DNA from: Trebouxia sp. TZW2008
Taxonomy: Eukaryota; Chlorophyta; Trebouxiophyceae; Trebouxiales; Trebouxiaceae
Reading direction: 5' to 3'
NCBI GenBank assembly: GCA_002118135.1
Contig: BDIU01000059.1
Span: 1 to 64,000 of the forward strand
DNA: 64,000 bases
Part shown: piece after piece, positions 10,401 through 21,700 of the stretch
Layout: each line of letters opens with the position of its first letter
Numbering within the stretch: position 1 is the stretch's first letter
Notes under the pieces: model-generated
What the model saw: only the letters and a program-made list of their open reading frames with translations
The model's database searches: none
Told to the model about the DNA's origin: nothing
Program-made: the position numbers and the translations under genes

Positions 10401-13400
10401 GAGCAATGACAGCATGAGATACCATGTCTTCAGACATAACGCAAATCCTGAACTCTAAACCCTTCACAGCCTCAATGACAGACGCACAGAGAGGGCTTAA
10501 GCAATGACAGCTTGAAATATCATGTCTGCAGACATTACACAAGGTGGACTATGGCATGCACAGCAGGAATTTTAGTGCCTGGTAAAGCTTGGCTTGATGT
10601 TCCAGTATAGGAAGAAGGCAAGCTTGCGGGCTTCTCTGTCTGTGGACTCATTGTCTGCATGGCTAGAGGCGCCAACTTGCTCCGAAAATGTGCCAGCTGT
10701 CAGCTTATTTTTTCGTATATGCTTCTCAACCTGCACTTGCACAGAAGTTAATGCTTGGGCTTCACGCAAAGAGTGGGCCTGAAGTTCATGGTGCCTCTGC
10801 ATGGTTGTTGCAGCTTGTCGAGTATGCTGCAAGAGTTGATTGCAACGCGCGCACATGCAGTGGTGGTATTTACCAAGGCAACAGCATGTTATCAGAATTG
10901 TTCCGGCAGACTGCTGTGTGTCTGCAAAAGCAAGCCTGCCAAACATCTCACCTTGTGGAGCTTTGCTGCGAGATCTTCACCATCGATCGATGGTATCTCT
11001 GGCCGAGGTGTCACCTGCATGAGTAACAGACAGTTGACGCCAAGCTTGCGACGCCCTCTGCATGTGTGTGAACAATACAGACCAAGAGCTTCAGCCTGGG
11101 AACGCACTCTGGAAGCAGAAGAGGGCATTCCCATGTCCCTATGCATTACACGGCAGCAATATCAAATATGCTGCTACTCTGAGAAGACCCAGGCAGACTG
11201 AGATACAGATATTGTTGGGGTACTGCACTGCACATCATGGCCAGATAGCACCTGCTCTATTCCAAAGCAAGCATCAACATGGCAATTGCCTGCACTCATC
11301 CCAAAGACAAACGTTGACAAGGATCGCATCTCCCTTCATGCACAGTTCAAATGATTTAGGGTAGCACAGGACCAAACTGGTTGGAGACGGTTGATTGCTC
11401 CGGTGCGTACCTAGCTGGGCCTGTCTAGGACATGTCTGGAATCAAGTGAATGAATCCCAAAGAGGACAACAGTGAACTTGGGACACACCTTTTTGGCTGC
11501 ATCAGGTGCTATGGGCGGCTTGAAAGCGGCAGCTGCCCTATGTGCCATCCTAAGCTTGGCCCAATGGCTCTGCCCCTTGTTCTGCTGCTCATCCTGCATA
11601 CCACCTGCCATGTTATCATTGTCTACTCTGCTGTTGCAACAGCGTGCCTCTGTCCTGTCTCTACAACAAAACTTGATCACATGCACTGAGTAGATGACGC
11701 AAATCGTCAGTTGCTGTCGGGCGCATGCAAGCACAGTAATTTCTCTTTGCAACGACTGCATTGGTCACTCAGAAAATGGTCCTTGTCCTGACTCAGGAGT
11801 AACACCGCAGCCAGAATGCGGTGCTTGATTCCCACTTGCGTTGTCCTGGAATTGAGGTTGTCCTTGTATACAATGTCCTCATGTCGAGAGATTGCTGTAC
11901 CACCTTACATGTTATCTATATCTACTGTGATGGTGCAACAGCGCGCCCTTTTCATGCCCCAACAACAAGCGCTGATGACTTGTACTGAGTAGATGACGCA
12001 AATCGTCAGTTGCTGACAGGCGCATGCAAGCACAGTCATCTCTCAATATCACAACTGCATTGGTTACCAAGAAACATGTCCTTGCATCAAATTGCCCTTC
12101 CTCAGAAGTAACACTGTCGTCAGAATGTAGTGCTTGGTTCCCAGCTGCATTGTCCTTAAATTGAGGGTGTCCTTTTATCGAGTGTCACTTTGAAGAGAGA
12201 TTAATGCATGTACATCCACTCTGATGATGCAACAGCGCGCCCTTGTCATGTCCCAACAACAAACGCTGATAACTCAAAGTGAGTAGTTGACATTAGTCAG
12301 TTGCCGACGGGCGCATGCAACTACAGCACCAAGTAAGGCAAGGCAGGCAGGGTCACTGACGCCCTGGTCAGCCACACTCCCATAAGGACTGACAACAACA
12401 TTCTGGGAACTTGCAAAATTGTGCCATTGGTATATAGATCAACAGAACTCCAATTGCCTGTGCAGGTGCAGCAGCCTAATGCACAGCTTGCTTGTGTAAA
12501 CTGCACACTAACCTGCAGATCTGGCTGCATTTGGTATACAGATCAACAGGACTCCAGTTGCTTGTGAAGGTGCAGCAGCCTAAAGCACAGCTTGCTTGTG
12601 TAACTTGCACAGGCTCACCTGCAGATCTGGCTGCAGTTGGTCAGGCAGGGATGCATGGCTTGCCAAGGGACGCGATAGTGCAGTGGCTGAAGTTGCTGGT
12701 GCCAGCACATTTGCAGGTGGGGCCTGGCCGATCTGGCTGCCTTCACGCAGCAGCTTGCTGGCTTGCCTTGGCTCTGCCAGTGCCAGCAAGTAATACTCCT
12801 GTGCGCCACAACTCCGCTTGCTCAAGGAATGTATTGCAACATGCACTGCAGGAGGCTTTGGTAAATGGTAGGCTCTGCCAGTGCCAACAAGTAATACTCC
12901 TGTGCGCCGTAACTCTGCTTGCTGGGAAATGGTACAGTGAGATCTCTTTGTATAAACACTTGATGTAAGGAAGATCTCAACACAAGGACTTCGCAATTGG
13001 GTACCAAGCACTGCAGTCTGATTGCAGTGGCACCTCTGAGTAAGGACAATTTGATATAAGCCCAAGTTTCCTGGGAACCAAAGCAGTTGTCACAAAGAGA
13101 AGTCATTGTGTTCCAACACGCACTGCAGGAGGGTTTGTTAAGTGGTGGATTGCTTGTGTGGGGCTCAGACATTGTGGCTGCGCGTTCTGAAACGCACTAT
13201 CCACAAGACAAAGATGTGCCAAACAACTGCTGTCAACGTGTAGCCAGCCCATCAATTGACTTCCAACAGCCTGCCAAAGCAAGAGCTGTCAAGGAGTGAT
13301 TTGCCTTGACAAGTCAGTGGCAGTGCTGTCAAAGTCACACTCTGTGCATGTTAAAGGTCAGCTTGACATTGCATGCGTGATGCTGTCAACATCACACCCA

Positions 13401-15560
13401 GCGCACATGGAAAAGCAATCAGACGTCACAGTGGCATACATTCTCAAGGTCTACCCAATGCACAAAAAACACACCTTCTTGATAGCATCCCGCATTTTCT
13501 GGAAATGGGCCTGCTTATGGAAGTGACTTGCCATCTTCTTTGCCAACAAAGCCTTCACCACATTAGCTGCACAGAAGATGATGCAGCAGGCCAGAAACTG
13601 CAGCAGAAACAAAGTGCCTGAAGATCAAAAGGTGTGTTTTGAGCAAAACTTCACTCTGCACTCTGACATGATTCAGGGGCATTCCCACTGCATGGACTTG
13701 TCGAGGTATACATATGCTGAGAAGAGCAAATGCATGCAAATCGATGCTTATCCTCAGATGTTCTATGCACGCTGATCTTCACGCGAGCTTGCTTGTCAGC
13801 TGACTGAAAAGTGCAAGACTAGTTGCGCAAGCAGGTTTAAGAGCTTACACTGACACAGTTGTTGTACGCTGTGAAGAACGCAGTTGCTGTCTGAGCTCTG
13901 GGCAGCATGATGCCTACAAAGGCTGGAAGCACCAGCACAGATCGCAGCAACCAGGTGAGGGGCCGCTGCAAAAGACACACCACATACAGCTGATCATACC
14001 ACCAGCTGTGAAAGTGGATAGTGTAGACTGGAAGGACGTACAAAGTGATGCAGTTTGTGAGGGGCTTGGGTCTTGCAGAAGCACAACATGTTGGTGAGGC
14101 ACGCCACACAACAGCATAGCATGAGTCAAGACTGCAATGCACAACACAGCACAGCAAGACTTGACACATCCAAATGTAGTGCAGCCAGTGTCTGCAGTGA
14201 CTGATAAGTCATAGAGCTCAGTGCTATTATTGGGCAGCAAAGCATGACGCATCACCTTGACAGCAGCCATGAAGTACAGCACATTCTTGGCAATGAACAG
14301 CTGGCTTTCTACTGCCATGACCAGCAGCTTGACAGCGAGGCTGGTAACCCAGCAAATAGGAGCCAGAGTTGACAGGAAGAAGCACAGACGCCACCATTCC
14401 AGATGCTTGATTTTCTGCATGGACAGGATCATGCAGGTCAGTATCACTGCAGCATCAGTGAAAGACATTGTATGCAGAGGCATGGCAAAAGTAGGCTTGA
14501 TGAACAGCAGGTCTGGCCCTGCAGACCAGAATAAAGCTGGACTTTGTACAAGTGGCAACTCTTGCTATTTTGAACAGGCAGAGCAGTTGCAGCAGGAAGC
14601 CTTTGCTCAATTGCCTGGCGATATTGTTGTACAAAGCCTGATCAGTACCTGGTCAGGTCCAAATCTGCGCAGCAAGGCTGCAGCAATGAGTAGGCAGACT
14701 GTTGCCAGAACAGGCCAAGCCTTGCCCCAGAAAGACAGCCGGTAGTACCACTTCGCTCTTGGACGTTTTGGCTCATCTTCCAAGTCTTCTAGCTGTGATC
14801 ACACAAACCTTTGTGTGAAACAGAAAATGCAAGAGTGGTAGCATGCTGGAAAGCTTGTATGAAGCCTGTGTCACAAGCTGCAAAATGATTAGTATGACGT
14901 GGGATGGCCACACAGAACAGCTCACCAGCAATTCAGAGACAGGAGCCTGGCTGAATGCACTGATACCACTGGTCTGATCAGCAGATTGATCGCGTGATGC
15001 TCTAGTAGACCGTCGTGCGGGCTGCTCAAGAGTGGGACGCCGTAAATCGGCTAAAACCTCTGCTGTCTTGTCTTGCTTTGCAGCTATGTCAGCTTTCGCC
15101 CTGCCTGCCTTGTGGAGCACAGCTGCCAGCAGGGATGGTGCTGGCAATGGTGCAGTGGCTGAGCTGACAGACAAAGCACCTGCTTAATCATAAAGCAAGT
15201 TGTTCTCAGATCTGTCTCTCCTGTGAAGAGCTACGCTCGCTGCCTCAGGAGCGGCTTGTGCAACTCACCTGATCCGTGCAACAAGGGCGAGGCTGAGCCA
15301 GCTTGAGAATGTAGGTTGGCTGTGATCAACTCTGCTGTAATTTTGTCAGCAGGATGCTGGCTGGCCACTGGCTCAGAACCAACTTCGAGAGCAGGGCCTG
15401 ACGCCATGTCAGCATTGTCGTCCACGCTGTAAAAGCGTTCAAGTGAGCGTTGCTGCGCAGGACGAGCACTGATCTGTCGCTGCTTCGTCGGATCTGCAGT
15501 ATCGGATGCCACCAGCACTTCGCTCAAGTTGTACGTGCCGGCAGATGTCGTTCGATGCAT
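7473..15560 (-). CDS. MscS-like (MSL) mechanosensitive ion channel with EF-hand-like loop
   Basis: Sixteen phase-matched exons: 15269-15560, 14926-15158, 14649-14792, 14256-14414, 13849-13965, 13475-13597, 12619-12771, 11489-11593, 10952-11014, 10579-10826, 10000-10137, 9248-9368, 8579-8743, 8158-8292, 7785-7962 and 7473-7735 (2637 bp, 878 aa). A disordered N-terminus is followed by the membrane helices (KWYYRLSFWGKAWPVLATV; WWRLCFFLSTLAPICWV; RPLTWLLRSVLVLPAFVG). The pore helix and MscS core follow (FMFGNSVKTVYESVIYLF, then HPFDVGD, residues about 633-687), then the cytoplasmic beta and alpha/beta domains. MSL proteins gate on membrane tension and release osmolyt­es. Exon 11 adds an EF-hand-like loop, DDDQDGQASLKD. 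Introns 10 and 14 begin with GC. The start of the last exon is the least certain junction. Confidence 0.88.
8826..8895. repeat. Compound tetranucleotide microsatellite
   Basis: A run of CATT, then TCAC repeats, then CGTT repeats, ending in CATT again. It lies in the MSL intron just upstream of exon 13. Confidence 0.9.
9847..9996. mobile_element. MITE copy 3, abutting an MSL splice donor
   Basis: Flanked by TA (9845-9846 and 9997-9998). The ends are CAATAACTTCTCTCTGTAAG and, in reverse, CAGTAACCTCTCTTT. MSL exon 11 ends at 10000, so on the minus strand the donor GTACAGTAAC is made of one exon-side base, the TA flank and the element's own terminal CAGTAAC. Confidence 0.7.
10029..10064 (-). other. 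EF-hand-like calcium loop in the MSL protein
   Basis: The twelve residues DDDQDGQASLKD have Asp at positions 1, 3 and 5, Gly at 6, Ser at 9 and Asp at 12. This fits the EF-hand consensus except for the usual Glu at 12 and hydrophobic residue at 8. It lies in the cytosolic loop before the last membrane helices. Confidence 0.6.
10270..10555. repeat. Intronic tandem repeat, about 93-bp unit, three copies
   Basis: The words CAATGACAGACATACA, GAGCAATGACAGCATGA and TATGTCTGCAGACGT recur three times with a spacing of about 90-98 bp, inside the MSL intron between exons 10 and 11. Confidence 0.75.
11734..11897. mobile_element. MITE copy 4
   Basis: The ends are CAGTAATTTCTCTTTGCAA and, in reverse, CAGCAATCTCTCGACATG, with TA on the right. 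The core words GACTGCATTGGTCA and GCGGTGCTTGATTCCCA match the other copies. It sits inside the 300-bp tandem unit. Confidence 0.55.
12033..12206. mobile_element. MITE copy 5
   Basis: Same family core as copy 4 and the same position within the neighbouring tandem unit. It was probably multiplied by the tandem duplication rather than by a new insertion. The right end is degenerate. Confidence 0.5.
12420..12930 (-). repeat. Tandem duplications flanking both ends of MSL exon 7
   Basis: Downstream in the transcript, the exon end plus donor (CTGCAGATCTGGCTGCA on the plus strand) and the following intron (GATCAACAGGACTCCAGTTG) are repeated at about 12420-12536 and 12536-12640. Upstream, the acceptor region (GGCTCTGCCAGTGCCAGCAA, then GTAATACTCCTGTGCGCC) is present twice, at about 12770 and 12871. 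Only one full exon (12619-12771) remains. Confidence 0.7.
12935..13108. mobile_element. MITE copy 6
   Basis: A TA flank is present on the left (12933-12934). The ends are CAGTGAGATCTCTTTGTAT and, in reverse, CAATGACTTCTCTTTGTG. The interior carries GATTGCAGTGGCACC and GTAAGGACAATTTGATATAAG. It lies in the MSL intron between exons 6 and 7. Confidence 0.6.
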
Positions 15561-15732
15561 AGAGCGCTGTTACAGGGGACTTCAGTCGCATATTCGCCTC
15601 TGGAAGCTTACAGCAGTCAGTGCAAGGTGCTTCAAGGTCCCGTTAGTCGCGCTCGCGGAGTTCAAGGAAGCGAACTTGGCAGCGTACAACCGCTACATAG
15701 ACAGTCAGTTACGGTCAGTTGTTACGGTCAAC
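15561..15732. promoter_or_regulatory. Putative bidirectional promoter between the MSL and Zeta-kinase genes
   Basis: Only 172 bp separate the two divergent ATG codons, so 5' UTRs and promoter must share it, unless upstream non-coding exons exist. The word GTTACGGTCA occurs twice (15708-15717 and 15721-15730), directly before the plus-strand ATG. No TATA box is obvious. Confidence 0.5.
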
Positions 15733-18700
15733 ATGCATGCACAGTCCCCTGCAGCGTTTGCATTCTCGCCGAGTGACATCGCTCGGCTACAAGCTCACCA
15801 TGACAGCCTTGAGATTTGCGATGCCTGCTACTTTGTGAAGCAAGCGCAACAAGACTCTCAAAGCATCGATCTGTAAGCTACAGGCGGATGCCGGAATCTT
15901 CATTGCAAGCACTTGCAGCTTTTTGGCGCATCGTCGTTTCCGCCGTGAGTGGTGCACTTGGAGAGATCTGTTCGGGGTAAGCAATCAATGGCTTACCAAT
16001 GTTTGTCAGCCCAATGCCGTGCTGTATGGCAAAGCGATGAACCTCGAGTCCCGGTCAACCTTGCATGAGCCGTATGCAAGCATATGCGGACCAGACAAAA
16101 CTTCGTGTGATCCGATGCGAACGCGCATCAAGCTGAATGAAGGCGTGAAACGTTGCACTCAATCCTTTGTTCTCCTATCTCCTGCAAGATGTTCTGTTTG
16201 TATCTGCATATACTTTCAGGTTGATATGTACATCACAACAGCATACACCCCTTGAGTAAATCAAAGTGACGTTCTGCAGGCTGAGCATACTCTTGCACAA
16301 TCACCACTGGAGCCTTGACTCAGCCTGGCCAGTGAGACACGGACCCAGCCAGATTCCCACAGAGCTTGATTTGCCTCACAAGGTTTTTGGCAGCCAAGTT
16401 GTTGATGACAGCCCGTTTGACAGGCCTGAGATCCTGCCATTCTCAATATATGCAGCATGTCGCATCCTGGACACAACACCTGATGATGAGGTGATCACTC
16501 ACTTGAAGTCAAGCATGATATCGTATCTTACTCTACATTGGGATGTTAGTTTACAATAACACAGTCATGTTGGCATGTTGTCAGCGTCCTGGTTCCTGCC
16601 TTCAGAACACCTGCATGTTGCAGCAGCACAGGCTTTTGCTAGCAAGACCATGTGCAATGCCTGACATGTGCTGATCACCACAGGACAATGGTGAGATATA
16701 CGAGTGCCTGCGCACTATAGCAGCATGCTATGTGAGGGCCGACATGTCCAGCATTTGCGACTGCATCACAGCTTATAAGCTCAATGAGGTTCTGTCAAAG
16801 GCGACCAGGCTGAAGAAGATGCAGCATGTGCTTGTTTCAGACTGCACTGGCAGGTGTGAAGGTGTTGACTCAGGTGGGTCTTCTCTCCTGCAATTGGTTG
16901 ATTGACACCTGTGCCTGTGCAAATGTGAGGTAGGTAACAGGTATGCCTCACCCTGTTTCTGCAGGCCACACAGCAGGCTTATTCTGTCACCCACAGGTGT
17001 GCAGACGATCTCCTGCAATGTTGTGCTGACAACACATCTTCCTGCATTGGTGCTGTGATACGTCTTCAGGGGCAAGCTTGCCCAAACAGTCAAGTCATTG
17101 ATTGTTGATTTCAACTTTTTCTGCTATGAGCAAAGGTAGCATCGAGCCATCTATCTTCAGTCCCGAAGCTGGACAGAATCACGTCAGAATTCAAGGACCA
17201 TGTGGGCATTCACAGTGAACCTTGGCAGGGTTGCACATGCTTGCAGTCTTGTAGCTGGTGCAGAGCATTATACACTGGATACATCATGAGGAATAGCCAT
17301 GTCATGACTCGTCTGTTAATTGTCAAGCACCCATAGCCAGCAGGCAGGCATTGCTGACTTTCTATGCTGTTGATATAGCTTGTAACCTCAAATTCGCCTC
17401 AGCTCTACCGAGGTGATGTAGCCTGTATCCTCAAAATTGCCAAGCTCAGAGAAGCGGTAGTGGTGCAGGAGTCAGGCAAGGGACAGATGCAGGGGCAGAT
17501 CTGGAGCACGAGGTGGATGACGATGCCTCTTACAAGTGCACTGTGCGGGGCAAACCCCCTGCTGCCCCCATCAAGGACACCCTTACCCTGCAGGGCACCA
17601 TAGGTAAGGCAAAATCTTGGTAGCTGATGCCTTGCACCTTTTCTGAATTATACGTAGGATACCGTTAATGTCAGGCTGCTTATCTCAGGTTCTCAAACAA
17701 TGGTAGCACTACATTGTCGAGTAGACTTGTACACGGCGCACTGTAAGAGGGGGTCAGTTGCGCAGTTGTAGGATGTGAGATGTGAGGGCACTACACACGA
17801 TTGCTGAAAGACACATTGGCTACTAGACATCAGCTTCTGCCTCCCAAGCATCTACATGGTATGTTTGGGCACCAGCAGCACCTATTGCAGCACTCAATAG
17901 CCAAAATATGCTAATTGGTCATGATTTAAGGAAAGCTAATGTCAAACAGAGGCTGCTCTGCAGTGTCGTTCTCTTTAACATGACTGAATTTGGCATGTTG
18001 GCTACACACACACACACACTATGAATTTCAATCCATTCCCAGATGCGAGGGTTGCTGATGTTGCTCCTTTACCTGGCAAGAGGCAGCTGTAACATATAGT
18101 GTGAATCTTCACTTAGGCTGTGGGATTTGTAATTGTATGGTCTCCATCCCATGTTCATGGCTTGCATTGAACTACATGCTGTCACACTGACTGATTAACG
18201 ATTGTGCGTGGGTTGTGCTGAAGGCGCCTTGATGCATGAGCTTGAGGCAATATTGCATGAGTACTTGAGCTTCAACTGGGACCGCATGGAGGAGGTGAAC
18301 ACGGCTAACGCCCCCCTGCAGCGCAAGGAGGGCTTGGCCTGCCCCTGGAGACCCTCCAAAGACATTGAGCACTCGGTCAGCTCTCAACTTTTTGTGCCTT
18401 ATTGAGCAGAAGACAGAGGTGCATCTGACTGCTACCGACACATGCTGGACTAATCTTAAGGGGCATGAGCACTCCAGGCATACTCCTCAGTTTTGAGGAC
18501 ACTGCTTATCATGTGCACAAGGCAACAAGTGTTTCTCACTCAGTCAGAATGTAGGCATGCAGATGTGCACTTTGCTGATGGCTATTTCCCAACTTGGTCA
18601 GGCTTGCTGCTGGACCTGTTGTCAGTCAGCTATGCCGTGTAATGTTCAAATCAAATGTGCACAGCAGCTTTGGACACCAGGAAGCCAAGTAGTGTTGATG

Positions 18701-21700
18701 GAGGTGGCCTTCCTGATTTGATGATGTGGTACCTGCAGGCATTTGGCAGCTTCCCTGATCATGACTACATGCACCGTGACCATGACTACCTGCATGGAGC
18801 CAGCAGCCATAGCGGGAATGACAGTGACACCTCCAGTCAAGCAAGCCCCAACAGCCGCCTCCGCCGGTCTACCTTCCCAGCAGACTTCGAGGGTGCACAG
18901 TCTCAGGAGATACCATCAAGTCAAAGCAGCCCCATGTCCAGGCCAAGCACCCCTGTGCATGCTCCTCCCCATCGATACCTCTCTGAAAGGCAGCTCGGCC
19001 CCTCTCAGAACGGCACCCTCGAAAGGCAAGAAGGGCAGCCGCAGGGGCAGCCCGAAAGGCCGCCGATGGGGCACCTCGAAAGGCAGCCGCAGGCGCAACC
19101 CGAAGGGCAGCGCCAATCAGCTCAACCGGAGGACAGCTCACAGCAGCCTGCTGAGCAGGATGTCGCTCCAGGGTCTAAGGACGATGGCTTCAACAGTGAT
19201 CCTGAGCATAGCTCAAGGATGCTTAGACTCAGGGCCACACACCTGCTGGGCAGTGAGCGGCAGCGGTCACCTGGCAAAGGCTCGCCACCACGCAAAGGCA
19301 TCAGGCGAGCTGCCAGTGAGGCGCAGATCATGCAGAAGTACAGCGCTAGGTTGGGGAATGCACAGCAGATAGGGTCCTTTGGCAGTCATACCTCAGATTC
19401 AACCAGGAGCTTTGATGAGTACCTGAGAACGCATCGCAGCCCCAGCCCTTCCCCCAAGAGCAGGTCAGGCCACATTGCATGCACAGATGCCATCTCCACA
19501 AGAGTGCATGATGTTGCCGTTCAGGATGCAGGCCAGCGGTGTGTACTGCGATCCTCATGCCTATTGTCAATTTCATAACTGCAGCAATTGAGTGTAATTG
19601 GTGTAAGCATTTGCGTAAATTATAATGCCAAGTTGGCACGGCAGCAGGTGGCCATCCTCTGTCATGCACCTGTGGGAGTTTTGTGTCAAGCATGTACCCC
19701 TTATAGTCTTGCCCTCAGTGCTGCCACAGAATGCTTACATCAGACTGAATTACCTGAGTGCCGGTACAGGGCTAAGGAGCGGGCAAAGGCAAACTGGCAG
19801 AGGGCTCAGAAGGCCGCTGAGAAGTCCATCACCATGCACCTGCTCAAGGGCAAGCGAGAGTAAGTGTTCCATGTTGCCACGTTGCGCTGCGGCATCTGTA
19901 GATGCGTGACACGACAACCAGCATTGCTTGAAGCTGAAACCAAGGGCTCAGCAAGAGCCAACGGCACTGCAGCATCCCAAGTCTGCTGTTTCAGTTTGCA
20001 CAATCAGTGCATCTTAGTTGATGGGGCTCTTGTGCAGCACTGCCTCGCAAGGCAATTAACACAGGCTCACCATGCAGAGTCACATTGTGTATTGCACAAA
20101 GCACCTCAGCTCTGACAGCGTGCCAGCTGACTACATTGACATCAGGTTGTCATTGAAGGTAAGGCTGAGTTGGCCACATTTGAGACTCTAGACTTTTGCT
20201 GCATAGGCTGGCAACGTTGGCTAAGCTGACACCACAGCGCCTGTGATGTACAGGTTGGTGACTCTGGCTGAGCTGGTCAAGATGCTAGGCGGCCGGGGCG
20301 ATCAGAGCAAGCTGGACCCCAATCGCCAGCCCATCTGCCTGCTGCTGGGGGGCGGCATGGCTGCTGGCAAGTCCACTGTGCGCAAAATCATTGGCCAAGC
20401 TGAGTTCTGGACCAGGGTGAGCTGTAGCTTCAAAGCCATCTGGGTACATTGCCTTCGGACACAAACTCAGTTGACACTGCACACCATCTCAGTAGGCTAG
20501 CATGCTGCCAGCCAGGTACAGCGGGGCTGAGTTGTGTCAAGTGACTACAGCTGCATATTACTTCTGCGGGTACTGCACACTCTACTCTGCAATGCAGGAA
20601 TGACAGGGCATCTTGATGTTTTCTCATCCAAGGATAGGTGCACATCCAATCTGGAATGCTGCAAATTCGACTCAGCAACATCATTGCATGTTCTGTCTCA
20701 TTGCAAGCGCAATTGACTTGCGCTAACTGGTCGAGAAAAGCATTGTGACAGTTTTTGTGCTGATTGTTGACTGGCGTGTAGGTGGGCAAGGATGCAGTTG
20801 TTGTGGAAGCTGATGCCATGAAGAGCATGGATGTCATCTACAAGCAGCTGTCCAAGATGAGCTCCTTTCAGCATGAGCCAGATGTGAGCAGCTATGTGCA
20901 TGAGTACAGCACTAAGCAAGCTGAGGCTCTGTTTGTCAGCGCCATCAACAGGCAAGTCAGCAAAGCTTGTGCTGTGTGTCCTATGAGTCTGTGCCACAAT
21001 CTGCAACAACCAGCCTTGCTTAATGCCCAGAAGTGGTCTTGTTGCTGCCTGATCAACGGTGCTCTCTGCATGCACAACAGTGGCAGAGTAACAGTACACA
21101 ACAGTAACATTACACAACTTGGGGTGCATTGCACATCTCATCTTCTGATAGGCTGCTGATCAGAGCCACGTGCGCATGCCCACAATGTCTGTCTGCCCTG
21201 TCCTCCATGCTGTTCATATAGCACAGACTTCAGTATGTAGTGAAAGTCAAATTTGTCACTGTACCAACAGGCAGAGGGATGTGAGAATTTGGTTCCGCCA
21301 TGATGTGGGCTCCCTTTGTCAAGCAGGCCATTGCCAATGCATGCCCATTGCTCCACAGGATCCATGCTCATGGTGCTGTTCCATCAATAGGCATCAGGAC
21401 GCCGATCATGATGGCACCAGAATGTGGGCGCCCGTTGTTGCTGTTCTAAGGACTCTGTTGTGTCAACAGGCAGAAGGACGTGATCTTTGACGGCACCATG
21501 ATGTGGGCACCCTTTGTGGAGCAGACCATTGCCATGGTGAGGGATCACCAGCGCAACTACCGTCGAGGCCCTGGCTACAAGAAAGATGACAATGGCAATG
21601 TCACTGAGCAGTGAGTGCCAATCGCTCAACCTCTTGATTCACGAGCCTTGAAGTTTCGTTGCAATAATGCATGTCTGGCTGCTGTCTGATGCTACAGAAC

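Larger units (their letters stand above)
11590..12330. repeat. About 300-bp tandem duplication beside MSL exon 8, with MITE inside
   Basis: The block running from CCATGTTATC through GATGACGCAAATCGTCAGTT and GGGCGCATGCAAGC to a MITE appears at about 11605, 11908 and (partial) 12208. The unit begins next to the exon 8 acceptor and carried a MITE copy along with it. Confidence 0.7.

Noticed and set aside
16070..16255. Continuation of kinase exon 2 as an open frame to 16255
   Set aside because: The frame cannot join the next good exon (16280) in phase unless it ends at the GTATGC donor at 16072; beyond that the sequence looks intronic.
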